A stretch of DNA of 38,602 nt from assembly GCA_036741235.1 (NCBI GenBank), contig DAINSQ010000024.1:1-38602 (forward strand). The letters are read 5' to 3'. The DNA is from JABWBR01 sp036741235. GTDB lineage: Bacteria; Bacteroidota; Bacteroidia; Chitinophagales; Saprospiraceae. The stretch's first letter is position 1; the number at the start of each line of letters is the position of its first letter. The position numbers were made by a program, and so were the translations under genes. The notes beneath the pieces are model-generated. The model saw nothing but the letters and a program-made list of their open reading frames with translations. It made no database searches and was not told the DNA's origin. Shown piece after piece: positions 17,270 through 25,540 of the stretch.

Positions 17270-17572
17270 CTATCGAAGAAAATCCAATTCCTCCCTCACT
17301 TTAGCCAATTCCATCTCAACTTCGGCCTTCAGCAGCGATTTTTCCAGTTCGATCTCGCGTCTAACAGCCTCCAGATTGGCGGGGAACACGGCCTCGGCTT
17401 CGTACATATGTATTGGCGCAGGAGGAGCAGGCGGCGGTGGAGGAAGGAGCATGTGCACCCCTCGCAAACGTTCCAGTTCCTGGTATTGCCGGTAATTGTG
17501 GATTGCACTGATGCCTAATAGCAGGCTCATGGCCGCAATAATACCCGCGGCGATGCGGTGATTGTTGTACAT
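17270..17572 (-). CDS. Small membrane protein with Pro-rich linker and coiled coil
   Basis: A 100-aa protein. One N-terminal membrane helix (about 7-25) is followed by a short helical region, a Pro-rich linker (LPPPPPAPPAPI at about 42-53) and a highly charged C-terminal coiled coil (about 65-100). It is convergent with the GH16 gene, 8 bp apart, and divergent from trmD. Composition and layout look like a real envelope protein rather than a chance frame. I recognise no family. Confidence 0.6.
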   Translation of the reverse strand: MYNNHRIAAGIIAAMSLLLGISAIHNYRQYQELERLRGVHMLLPPPPPAPPAPIHMYEAEAVFPANLEAVRREIELEKSLLKAEVEMELAKVREELDFLR

Positions 17573-17664
17573 GTCGGATGATTTAAAATGGGTGATGCTT
17601 ATTGTGCTGCAAAATAAACTATTTAGTTGCGCGACGCAAGTAATTTTATACGCCTTAAGGTAGC

Positions 17665-17696
17665 TTTAACAAGTGTGAGCAGAAAATGTAACTTTG
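17665..17696 (+). promoter_or_regulatory. trmD promoter
   Basis: TTTA at 17665-17668, a 20-bp spacer and TAACTTTG at 17689-17696. The -7 box is a full TAnnTTTG match and lies 16 bp before the start codon, giving a very short leader. Confidence 0.65.
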
Positions 17697-17712
17697 CGCC
17701 ACAACAACAGAT

Positions 17713-18390
17713 ATGAGAATAGATATACTTTCCGTATTGCCTGAATTGCTGCACAGCCCCCTGCAGCATTCCATTATGAAGCGGGCCCAGGAAAAAGGAT
17801 TACTGGAAGTGCACTTGCACGACTTGCGGGATTTTGGCCTGGGCAAACACAAACAACTCGACGACTACCAGTTTGGCGGCGGCGCAGGCATGGTGATGAT
17901 GGCCGAGCCCCTGGCTAATGCAATTGAGGCCTTACAGGCTCAGCGCAGCTATGACGAAATTATTTTTATGACGCCCGACGGCCGCCGCCTCGACCAGCCG
18001 CTGGCCAACCGCCTTTCCCTTAAAGGCAACCTGATGATTTTGTGCGGCCATTACAAGGGCATCGACGAGCGTATCCGCGAGCATTTTATTACCCTCGAAA
18101 TTTCTATCGGCGATTATGTGCTGTCGGGCGGCGAATTGCCTGCAGCGGTGCTGGTTGACGCTATCGGGCGATTGCTGCCCGGCGTGTTAAATGATGAAAC
18201 CTCCGCGCTTTTCGATTCTTTTCAGGACAACCTGCTCGCGCCACCGGTGTATACCCGCCCAGCGGATTTCAGAGGTTGGAAGGCGCCGGAGGTGTTGCTG
18301 TCGGGCAATTTTTCAAAAATTGAAGAGTGGCGGCACGAGCAATCACTGCAACGCACCCGGGAACGACGCCCGGATTTGTTGGAGGAATGA
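17713..18390 (+). CDS. trmD: tRNA (guanine37-N1)-methyltransferase
   Basis: A 225-aa SPOUT-class enzyme that methylates G37 next to the anticodon to prevent frameshifting. Key regions are QFGGGAGMVM, MTPDGRRLDQ, the knot region CGHYKGIDERI, and EISIGDYVLSGGE, followed by the C-terminal tRNA-binding domain with PPVYTRP. Length is normal. In many bacteria trmD lies with rpsP, rimM and rplS; here it has its own promoter and stands alone, with rplS and rpsP 10-17 kb away. Confidence 0.96.
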   Translation: MRIDILSVLPELLHSPLQHSIMKRAQEKGLLEVHLHDLRDFGLGKHKQLDDYQFGGGAGMVMMAEPLANAIEALQAQRSYDEIIFMTPDGRRLDQPLANRLSLKGNLMILCGHYKGIDERIREHFITLEISIGDYVLSGGELPAAVLVDAIGRLLPGVLNDETSALFDSFQDNLLAPPVYTRPADFRGWKAPEVLLSGNFSKIEEWRHEQSLQRTRERRPDLLEE

Positions 18391-18406
18391 GTGTGAGAGG
18401 GAGTGG

Positions 18407-19972
18407 TTAATTATTGATGAGGAGGGGAGTGGCGGCGATATAATTTCCGGAGGTGTCATAGGCAGTAAGGTAGTAAAGACCTGGGGAAATATTGGCAGTA
18501 GATATGGGGCTGGAGGGTGAGTTCCAACGGCAGATCAGTGCGCCGGTTGTTGAGCGCAATTCCAGTAGAGATATTTGTTGGTGACTTTCGAGAAATAACT
18601 GTAGCTCATCTTGTGCGGGGTTGGGGGCAACCTTTAATACTTGCGAGGGCCGTTGCGACTCATTTGTAGCTACAGTAAGGGGGTGCATAAATACCGTAAC
18701 CGTATCGCTATTGCCGGCAGTAATTTCAGCAGAAAAAAATGCGGGTTCATAATTCGGGGCGGCAATTTCCCAGGTGAAAGTGCCGGGTAAGCCGCCGGTT
18801 TTTATTAAACCTTCCAGATTGGCATAAATAGTATCGGAAGAAAGGGAAGCGATCGCGCTTGCGGCAGGCAGTGGCTCGCCGGTATTGGCGTCGCGCGCAT
18901 AAAGGTAGATCCTGCCGGCCTGGGCGCCGTTAAAACTCCACACATACAAGCCGTCTTCGCGGTTGCCGCCAATGATGCGCCCGCTGGGAAGGTACGGGCA
19001 GGCCGACCACAGGCCGAAAAAACCGCCGCCGGCGCCGGCGTAGGTGTCAAAATAGCCCACTTCGACGGGAAATTCAGGGTCGGCGATATCTACCACGCGC
19101 AAACCCTCGGTATTGTGCGATACATAAGCATAGTTGCCGGCAATATAGGGATTGTGTACCAGGCTGAGTTGACTGGCCGTATAGTCGGCTACTTCGTAGG
19201 CATCATAGGGATCCTCTACGTTAAAAATCCGGGCGGGGAGCCCGTCGCGCTCGGCCGCCACAAATAGATAGCGGCCATCAGCAGTGGTCGAGGCGCTATG
19301 CGTATACCCGTCGCTGATACTAATTCGGGCGATCAACAGCGGTTGGCTTTTATCGCTTATATCCACAATGTCGATTGTGCCTGCATAAAAAGCCGCGGCA
19401 TACATTGTGTTGCCCCGCACGTGACAATCGTGAATATAGTATCCCGGATCGTACAGCCCGATTTCAACGGGTTGGGCCGGGTTGCCGATATCAAGGATGT
19501 GCACGCCTTCGGTAGCGGTAGTGCCGCAGACATACACATACGGCGCCTCGTCAAAAATATCCCGCTGTATGATATGCCCCATCGTAAACGTAGCTGTATA
19601 ATTGGCGACCAGCGTCGCAGTATCGGGCAGGGTAGACAAATCGATTACCTGCATACCGTGTCCGCTACCCTGCACATCCGTCACTACGTAGGCATGCTGT
19701 CCCAATGTTGTTATCTCCCGCCAGTTGGTAACGGGTCCAGGGATAAAGGCCAGTTCCTCCACGCTATCGTCAAGGATGCGATAAACAGCCGTGCCGGTTT
19801 TGGCGCCCAGGAGGGCGTATTCTGTGCCGTCAGGGGCGGCGTAGCACCAGGACCCGGAGTAGCGAACATCGCCGCGATGGTATTGGGCGATCAATGATAC
19901 ATTGAGGTTGGACTGGCCCCAGAGGGTGAGTTGGCAACCCATCCAGACAACCGTTAATATGGCGATGCGCAT
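18407..19972 (-). CDS. T9SS-exported beta-propeller (choice-of-anchor B) protein
   Basis: A 521-aa protein with a signal peptide (ending LTLWGQ), then repeated LVIVD-like blades such as MQVIDLSTLPD, VHILDIGNPAQP, IDIVDISDKSQP and LRVVDIADPEFP across residues 100-320. This is the layout of the choice-of-anchor B family. A carboxypeptidase-like beta domain follows, and the C-terminal 85 residues (KVAPNPAQDEL to the end) form a T9SS sorting domain. It is presumably displayed on the cell surface or released; its ligand is unknown. It is the last gene of a compact minus-strand cluster, 5 bp after ndh. Confidence 0.88.
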   Translation of the reverse strand: MRIAILTVVWMGCQLTLWGQSNLNVSLIAQYHRGDVRYSGSWCYAAPDGTEYALLGAKTGTAVYRILDDSVEELAFIPGPVTNWREITTLGQHAYVVTDVQGSGHGMQVIDLSTLPDTATLVANYTATFTMGHIIQRDIFDEAPYVYVCGTTATEGVHILDIGNPAQPVEIGLYDPGYYIHDCHVRGNTMYAAAFYAGTIDIVDISDKSQPLLIARISISDGYTHSASTTADGRYLFVAAERDGLPARIFNVEDPYDAYEVADYTASQLSLVHNPYIAGNYAYVSHNTEGLRVVDIADPEFPVEVGYFDTYAGAGGGFFGLWSACPYLPSGRIIGGNREDGLYVWSFNGAQAGRIYLYARDANTGEPLPAASAIASLSSDTIYANLEGLIKTGGLPGTFTWEIAAPNYEPAFFSAEITAGNSDTVTVFMHPLTVATNESQRPSQVLKVAPNPAQDELQLFLESHQQISLLELRSTTGALICRWNSPSSPISTANISPGLYYLTAYDTSGNYIAATPLLINN

Positions 19973-19977
19973 AGCGT

Positions 19978-21282
19978 TCAGGTTTTAGCTGGCGAATTTT
20001 GTTGAGCGGCTGCTTTGGGCCGTATGATCAAGCGCAGCGATTGGTCGTAGGTAAGGTAATTCCACACCCAGTTCAGGAGAATGAAAACTTTGTTTTTTAC
20101 GCCCAAAATTTGAAAAAGGTGCACTAATAACCAGATCAGCCAGGCAAAAGCGCCCTGAAATTGCCACTTGGGCAGGTCGACGACTGCCCGGTGTCGGCCT
20201 ATAGTGGCCATGGAGCCCAGGTCGCGATAGGCAAAAGGGCGGCAAGGTTTGCCGGTTTTTTCGCGCAATAAATTGCCGGCCAGATTTTCAGCCTGCTGCA
20301 TGGCCGCTTGTGCCAGTTGAGGGTGACCATGAGGATAAGCTTCTTCCTCCATGTAGGCGATGTCGCCGATGGCGAATACTTGTTCAAGGCCCTCTACCCG
20401 ATGAAAGCGATCAACCCGGATTCTTCCCGACGGCCCTCGGGCCGCTTCCGGCAGACCAGGCAACGCCGCGCCGACTACGCCTGCTGCCCAAATTACTTTT
20501 TTGGCGCGCAAAGTGCTTCCGTCATTCATCGTAACCAATTCGCCGTTAAAGTCGACTACCCGCGCATTGAGCCTGATATGTACGCCGAGGTCGGTCAGGA
20601 ATTCAAACGCTTTTCGGGAAGCGGCTTCCGACATGCCTTTGAGCAACTCGCCGGAGCTTTGTACCAGATAGATGTCAATTTCTGCAATATTCAGTTCGGG
20701 ATAATCTTTGGGCAAAATATACTGTTTCATCTCTGCCAATGCGCCGGCAACCTCCACACCGGTAGGTCCCCCGCCCACAATTACAATATCCAGAAATCCT
20801 TGTCTTTCCTCCGAATCAGGGCAGGTGAGCGCCTTTTCATAGTCGTCGAGTATAGCATTGCGGAGATAGAGGGCTTCCGAAACCGACTTCATTGGTATGG
20901 CTAGTCGAGCCAGTTTCTCATTGCCGAAAAAATTGGTCTCGGCGCCCGTGGCGATTACGAGTATGTCGAAGTTTACGATACCCAGCGGCGTTAACAAACG
21001 GCGCTTGTCTGTTTCAATGGCGGTCACCTCGGTAACACGGATAAACACATTGTTATAGTGCTGGAATAATTTCCGAAAAGGAAAAACGATAGAACTGGGT
21101 TCCAGGCCTGCCATGGCTACCTGATAGAACAAAGGCTGAAATTGATGGTAATTATTGCGATCAATGAGTACCACCTGAAAGTTTTTGCCTGCCAGCCGCC
21201 GGGCAAGCGCTAGTCCCGCAAAACCGCCGCCCACAATAACGATGCGCGGTTGGCCGGTTTCGGGTAAATTAATCCTGGTCAT
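19978..21282 (-). CDS. ndh: Type II NADH:quinone oxidoreductase
   Basis: A 434-aa FAD enzyme that passes electrons from NADH to the quinone pool without pumping protons. Two Rossmann motifs are clear: FAD-binding VGGGFAG (17-23) and NAD-binding VGGGPTGVE (169-177). The conserved QPLFYQVAMAGLEPSSI segment near 49-65 and AIGDIA near 300 are present, as is a C-terminal hydrophobic amphipathic stretch (about 385-415) for membrane attachment. Genes lie 25 bp upstream (deoxynucleoside kinase) and 5 bp downstream (beta-propeller protein), so cotranscription is likely though no functional link is obvious. Confidence 0.93.
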   Translation of the reverse strand: MTRINLPETGQPRIVIVGGGFAGLALARRLAGKNFQVVLIDRNNYHQFQPLFYQVAMAGLEPSSIVFPFRKLFQHYNNVFIRVTEVTAIETDKRRLLTPLGIVNFDILVIATGAETNFFGNEKLARLAIPMKSVSEALYLRNAILDDYEKALTCPDSEERQGFLDIVIVGGGPTGVEVAGALAEMKQYILPKDYPELNIAEIDIYLVQSSGELLKGMSEAASRKAFEFLTDLGVHIRLNARVVDFNGELVTMNDGSTLRAKKVIWAAGVVGAALPGLPEAARGPSGRIRVDRFHRVEGLEQVFAIGDIAYMEEEAYPHGHPQLAQAAMQQAENLAGNLLREKTGKPCRPFAYRDLGSMATIGRHRAVVDLPKWQFQGAFAWLIWLLVHLFQILGVKNKVFILLNWVWNYLTYDQSLRLIIRPKAAAQQNSPAKT

Positions 21283-21307
21283 GACAGGGTTGTTGATTTA
21301 TCGAAAA

Positions 21308-21961
21308 CTATACGCTTACCTGGTGCAATCCCGGGCCGTAGGGTTGTTGCAATACGTTCAGCAGTAATTCATAATGACTGCGGTTTTGCACAAAATCCAT
21401 CTGGTTGATATCAAGGATTAACACCGGTAGATCGTGATCTGTTTTGAAAAATTCGAAATAGGCCTGCTGGATCTGCTGTAGGTAAGTGGGCGCAATATCT
21501 TTTTCAAAATCGCGGCCGCGTTTTTTGATATTCACCATTAGTTGGTCAACAGGCCGGTGCAGGTACACCAGCAAGTCGGGTTTGGGGAAATTTGCGTTCA
21601 GTATGTGAAAAAGTCGCTGAAACAACCGGTACTCTTCATCCTGTAAGTTGTTTTTGGCAAACAACAGCGTTTTGAGAAAAAAATAATCGGACACAATCCC
21701 GTTTTGGAATAAATCGGTCTGGCTCAGTTCGGATTGCAACTGTTTGTGCCTTTCCGTCATGAAAAATAATTCGACAGGAAAGGCGTATCGCTCTGGATTT
21801 TCATAAAAAAATGGCAAAAACGGGTTGTCGGAAAACTCCTCCAGGATAAGCCGGCAGTTGAATTCATCGGCAATCATGCGGGAAAGCGTAGTTTTTCCAG
21901 CGCCGATATTGCCTTCGATGGCAATAAAGCGATGAGGCAGGGTAGTGTTGGCAGTTGACAT
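21308..21961 (-). CDS. Deoxynucleoside kinase
   Basis: A 217-aa salvage kinase of the dNK/dGK family. The P-loop GNIGAGKT is at about 17-24. It is followed by LEEFSDNPFLPFFYENPERYAFPVE-type residues, the TERHKQL segment and the late KKRGRDFE lid. It phosphorylates deoxynucleosides from ATP; the exact base cannot be read from sequence. The open frame extends to 22255 over the neighbouring glycosyltransferase gene, but homology starts only after the ATG at 21961. It belongs to the recR-to-beta-propeller cluster, with a 76-bp gap upstream. Confidence 0.92.
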   Translation of the reverse strand: MSTANTTLPHRFIAIEGNIGAGKTTLSRMIADEFNCRLILEEFSDNPFLPFFYENPERYAFPVELFFMTERHKQLQSELSQTDLFQNGIVSDYFFLKTLLFAKNNLQDEEYRLFQRLFHILNANFPKPDLLVYLHRPVDQLMVNIKKRGRDFEKDIAPTYLQQIQQAYFEFFKTDHDLPVLILDINQMDFVQNRSHYELLLNVLQQPYGPGLHQVSV

Positions 21962-22037
21962 GGGGCGAAGTTCGGAAATTTTAGTGACAAGGCGATGATG
22001 GCCCCGGATGATGAATTGCTTGACAAATTCAAATGTT

Positions 22038-23993
22038 TCACCCTCCCAATCTCCGCCACGCCCGCAGGCAAATCTCCACATCGCGCCAGGTATCGTAGTC
22101 TTTGGCATACAGGAAATTGAGCCGCCCGGCCGCGTCGAGGCCGGCTGATATGGCGGGTAGCCCGTCAAGGGGGCTGAGGATGCCCCGGCGCAGCCACGGT
22201 AAACCGGCGTCAGGACTAGCCTGGGGGATGTAGCCCACCCAGCCTGCCCTGCCAAGCAGTACAGCCAGGCTATTGCGGATGAGCCCCCAGGGCTTTTTTA
22301 CAATCAACGCCTGGAAGGGTAGGGTGGATAGTAAAAACACCGACAAGCCGATGTCAAACAAGCGTTTGTTGCGCCGCCCCACAGCAGTGGCAATCTCGAA
22401 TTTGATATCGATGGTGTATAATTCGCCGGAGGAGTTTTTGGATTGGCTGCCGATGATGCTCAGACTTTCTTCAGGTACGATTTTGTAGGCGATGCCGGGG
22501 CCCAGCCGCGTCATCCAGCGCATGATGTCTTGAGCCGCCAGGTCTTTTGAGCAAAAGATAATCTCTTCTATATGGTAGATCAGCGCGACTTCATCTAATT
22601 GCGACAAGCCGCCCAAAAAGGCTTTGTCATTGACCGGCAACTGCGGCGATACATAACCGATGATATTTTTTGGCGCCCGTACCTGGTGCAGCAACTGTTC
22701 TACCCGGCGACTTTCGGCCAGGGCGCCTACGATTACCAGCCGGCGGGGTTTTTCCTGGCCGATATCGATATTGCCGAATATAATGAGGTGCAGCGCCGCC
22801 CGGATACCTACCGTGGCAGTCACCGCCCAAACCGCGCCCAGCAGAATGAGCGCCCGGGAAGGGCGGTACGCCAGATCGAGAAAACCATAAATGGCGGCGA
22901 GCAGAATAGAGCCGAATAATAACCCGCGCACCAGCGGTTGCAACCGGAAAACGCGGTCGTAACCCCCGCTGAAGTAGATGCTGGCGAGCCAGATGGCGGT
23001 GTAAAGCGGAAAATTGACGTATAACACGGAAGTGTCGTAGTAGCCGGGATCGCGAAAGTGGTAGCTGGCCCAAAAGTGTTTGAGGAAGACAAGCCCGGCG
23101 TAAATGGCCGCGCCGTCGAGCAGCGGCAGGTAGGCCCGGCGAAGTGCCTGGCTCCCCAGGGTGAGTAGCGCCCGGAAGTAGATAGCAACCTGCAGCATGA
23201 GCACAAAAAAGCCGGCCTCGCGGCCCCTGAAATGCTTGCGCGCAAAAATGATCATGGCTTGGTAAAAGGTGCGCACATAGTTCAGACTGCCCTTTTTGGT
23301 GCTCTCGCCCTTGTAGTGGATGATAGTCGTTTCGGGGAAGTAGTAGTTTTTGTAACCGGCTTGTACAATGCGGTACGATAAGTCGATATCTTCGCCGTAC
23401 ATGAAAAATGCTTCGTCGAGCAAACCGGCTTTATCCAGGGCCGAACGTCGCATCCACATGAAGGCGCCGGCCAGCACGTCCACCTCATGGGTTTCGCGTT
23501 CGCTCAGGTAGCCCAGGTGGTAACGGTTGAAGCGCTGCGAACGCGGGAATAGTCGCGACAAGCCGAAGGTTTTGCAAAAGGCTGCCCAGGGCGTTGGAAA
23601 ACCGCGTTTGGATTCCGGAAGGAATTTTCCCGAGCCGTCGATCATGCGCACGCCCAGTCCGCCGGCCTCGGGGTGCGCATCCATAAAAGCGATGCACCTG
23701 GCAAAGGTGTCTTCTTCTACAACCGTGTCGGGGTTCAGCAGCAGCACGTATTCGCCGCTGCTCTGGCGGATAGCCTGGTTATTGGCGCGAGCAAACCCCA
23801 CATTGTCGGTATTGGCGATGAGCTTTACCTCCGGAAATTTCTCGCGCACCATCGACACCGAATCATCTACAGAATTGTTGTCGACTACCCATACCTCGGC
23901 AGCAATGCCCGCGCAGGCACGCCGCACCGACAGCAACACCTGTTCGAGAAAATACCTGACGTTGTAGTTGACAATAACAATAGAGAGTTTCAT
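22038..23993 (-). CDS. GT2 glycosyltransferase fused to degenerate sugar-transferase module
   Basis: A 651-aa membrane protein. Residues 1-250 are a family 2 glycosyltransferase of the rhamnosyltransferase type: VNYNVRYFLEQVL, VDNNSVDDS, LLNPDTVVEEDTF and FMYGEDIDLSYR. Several membrane helices follow (about 265-405), then a Rossmann-like domain (about 415-515) similar to the nucleotide-binding domain of WbaP/FlaA1-type phosphoglycosyltransferases. The last 120 residues begin like a sugar transferase (NKRLFDIGLSV) and end like one, but the usual catalytic middle is missing. Attached glycosyl transfer to a surface polymer is inferred. It begins 5 bp after recR. Confidence 0.82.
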   Translation of the reverse strand: MKLSIVIVNYNVRYFLEQVLLSVRRACAGIAAEVWVVDNNSVDDSVSMVREKFPEVKLIANTDNVGFARANNQAIRQSSGEYVLLLNPDTVVEEDTFARCIAFMDAHPEAGGLGVRMIDGSGKFLPESKRGFPTPWAAFCKTFGLSRLFPRSQRFNRYHLGYLSERETHEVDVLAGAFMWMRRSALDKAGLLDEAFFMYGEDIDLSYRIVQAGYKNYYFPETTIIHYKGESTKKGSLNYVRTFYQAMIIFARKHFRGREAGFFVLMLQVAIYFRALLTLGSQALRRAYLPLLDGAAIYAGLVFLKHFWASYHFRDPGYYDTSVLYVNFPLYTAIWLASIYFSGGYDRVFRLQPLVRGLLFGSILLAAIYGFLDLAYRPSRALILLGAVWAVTATVGIRAALHLIIFGNIDIGQEKPRRLVIVGALAESRRVEQLLHQVRAPKNIIGYVSPQLPVNDKAFLGGLSQLDEVALIYHIEEIIFCSKDLAAQDIMRWMTRLGPGIAYKIVPEESLSIIGSQSKNSSGELYTIDIKFEIATAVGRRNKRLFDIGLSVFLLSTLPFQALIVKKPWGLIRNSLAVLLGRAGWVGYIPQASPDAGLPWLRRGILSPLDGLPAISAGLDAAGRLNFLYAKDYDTWRDVEICLRAWRRLGG

Positions 23994-23998
23994 ACGGC

Positions 23999-24610
23999 TT
24001 ATTCTTCCGTGCGATAGGGGATGCGGGCCTGGATGGAGCGCCCCAGTGTCACCTCGTCGGCGTATTCCAGGTCGCCGCCAAAGGATATCCCCCTGGCAAT
24101 CACGCTGATTTTGACCTCGAAGGGTTGGAGTTGTTTGGATAAATAATAAATGGTGGTCTCCCCTTCAATAGTGGGGCTGATGGCCATTATGATTTCCTTG
24201 ACTTCGCCCGAGGCGCTGCGGGTTACCAGGCTATCGAGGTTCAGGTCTTTAGGACCGACGCCTTCAATGGGCGAAATGACGCCGCCCAGTACGTGGTACA
24301 AGCCGCGGTATTGGGCCGTTTCTTCAATGGCCATCACATCGCGGATGTGTTCCACCACGCACACCATCGAGCGATCGCGCCGCGGGTTGGCGCAGATGGT
24401 GCACACCGGTTCGTCGGATAAATTATGGCACACCTGGCAATTTTTGATATTGCGACGCATGTTTTGTATTGCTTCCGCAAATTGCTCGGTCTGCTCTGCC
24501 GGTTTGTTGACCAAATGCAGGGCCAGGCGCAAGGCTGTCTTGCGACCAATACCGGGCAGGGTGGCAAATGCCTGTACCGCTTCTTCGAGTAGCTTGGAGG
24601 AGAAGTTCAT
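23999..24610 (-). CDS. recR: Recombination mediator RecR
   Basis: A 203-aa protein of the RecFOR pathway that helps load RecA at single-strand gaps. An N-terminal helix-hairpin-helix (LPGIGRKTALRLALHL) precedes a four-Cys zinc finger (Cys58, 61, 70, 73) and a Toprim domain (VVEHIRDVMAIE, then HVLGGVISPIEGVGP). Length is standard. A full -7 box TAAATTTG sits only five bases before the ATG, so the message may be leaderless. It is the first gene of a five-gene minus-strand cluster. Confidence 0.96.
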   Translation of the reverse strand: MNFSSKLLEEAVQAFATLPGIGRKTALRLALHLVNKPAEQTEQFAEAIQNMRRNIKNCQVCHNLSDEPVCTICANPRRDRSMVCVVEHIRDVMAIEETAQYRGLYHVLGGVISPIEGVGPKDLNLDSLVTRSASGEVKEIIMAISPTIEGETTIYYLSKQLQPFEVKISVIARGISFGGDLEYADEVTLGRSIQARIPYRTEE

Positions 24611-24614
24611 CGCA

Positions 24615-24622
24615 CAAATTTA
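24615..24622 (-). promoter_or_regulatory. -7 promoter box of recR
   Basis: TAAATTTG on the minus strand matches TAnnTTTG fully. Transcription would begin at or next to the recR start codon at 24610. The -33 region falls in AT-rich repeats and no clear element is visible. Confidence 0.55.
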
Positions 24623-24624
24623 GC

Positions 24625-24704
24625 TAATTTGCTGATTTGCTGATTTGCTAATTCTAATAATCAGCGCATTAACCCATCAGCACATTAACTAATCAGCACA
24701 TTAC
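24625..24704. repeat. GCTGATTT / CAGCACATTA tandem words
   Basis: The first half (24625-24652) is an 8-bp unit TTTGCTGA repeated about three times. The second half (24657-24704) has three copies of a 16-bp unit close to CAGCACATTAACTAAT. The two halves are partly complementary (GCTGATT against AATCAGC), so the stretch can fold. It separates divergent recR and E2 genes. A related word, GATGTGCTGATG, occurs near 35403. Confidence 0.75.
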
Positions 24705-24820
24705 CAAAACAACCTTTCTCCCATATTGTTAATTGAAAAAAACGCCGGCGATTCATCAAGTCTGCCGGAAAAGTCGCAATTTTGCAAACCTTTACCTGAT
24801 TGACATAAAAAACGAACACC

Positions 24821-25534
24821 ATGGCTGATATCATTCGCATGCCCCGAATGAGCGATACGATGCAAGAGGGCAATATCGTAAGCTGGTTGAAAAAAGAAGG
24901 CGACGCGGTGGAAACCGGCGATACGCTGGCAGAAGTGGAGACCGACAAGGCCACCATGGAGCTCGACAGTTCCGCCGACGGCGTGTTGCTGCATATAGCC
25001 GTAAAAGAAGGCGCCGTGCCCATTGACGGGGTGATTGCCATTATCGGTAAACCCGGCGAAGACTGGAAGTCCGCCCTCCAGGCTGCCGAAGCCGGCGCGG
25101 GCAAAAGCAACGGCGCCACTGCAACCGATGCCGCGCCCGCTGTAGCCGCGCCTACGCCGCAGAGCGCCCCGGCAGCTCCCCAGGTACAGGCCGTTGTACA
25201 GACGGACGAAGAAAAACGTGTGAAAGCCTCACCGTTGGCCCGCTCGCTTGCCCGCGAAACAGGGATCGATATCGGCAGCGTAGAAGGCAGCGGCGACTAC
25301 GGCCGTATCGTCAAACGCGATGTGGAAGCTTTCCTCGCCGCCCAGCAGGCCGCACCGGCTTCGGCGCCGATGGCATCGCCCGCAGTTGAAGCCGCGCCGG
25401 CAGTGACGCCCTTCGCATTTAGCGCTTCAGGCGCCAACTTCGAAGAAAAGACCGTCAGCCAAATGCGCAAAACCATTGCCCGCCGTCTCGGTGAAAGCAA
25501 GTTCTCAGCGCCCCACTTCTACCTCACCATCTAG
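24821..25534 (+). CDS. E2 N-terminal part: lipoyl and E3-binding domains
   Basis: A 237-aa product if the TAG at 25532 terminates. It contains the lipoyl domain (Lys43), an Ala/Pro-rich flexible linker (about 88-130), the peripheral subunit-binding domain (134-172), a second Ala/Pro linker and only the first 30 residues of the acyltransferase domain, ending PHFYLTI. On its own it could carry the lipoyl arm and bind E3 but could not form the E2 core or transfer acyl groups to CoA. Confidence 0.7.
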   Translation: MADIIRMPRMSDTMQEGNIVSWLKKEGDAVETGDTLAEVETDKATMELDSSADGVLLHIAVKEGAVPIDGVIAIIGKPGEDWKSALQAAEAGAGKSNGATATDAAPAVAAPTPQSAPAAPQVQAVVQTDEEKRVKASPLARSLARETGIDIGSVEGSGDYGRIVKRDVEAFLAAQQAAPASAPMASPAVEAAPAVTPFAFSASGANFEEKTVSQMRKTIARRLGESKFSAPHFYLTI

Positions 25535-25540
25535 CTCAAT

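Noticed and set aside
21962..22255. 98-residue N-terminal extension of the deoxynucleoside kinase
   Set aside because: Most of it overlaps the end of the glycosyltransferase gene and has no family similarity; homology begins after the ATG at 21961.
25532..25534. Pyrrolysine or genome-wide TAG recoding
   Set aside because: TAG is the normal stop of other genes here, such as those ending at 15886, 17261 and 37903, and no supporting machinery is visible.
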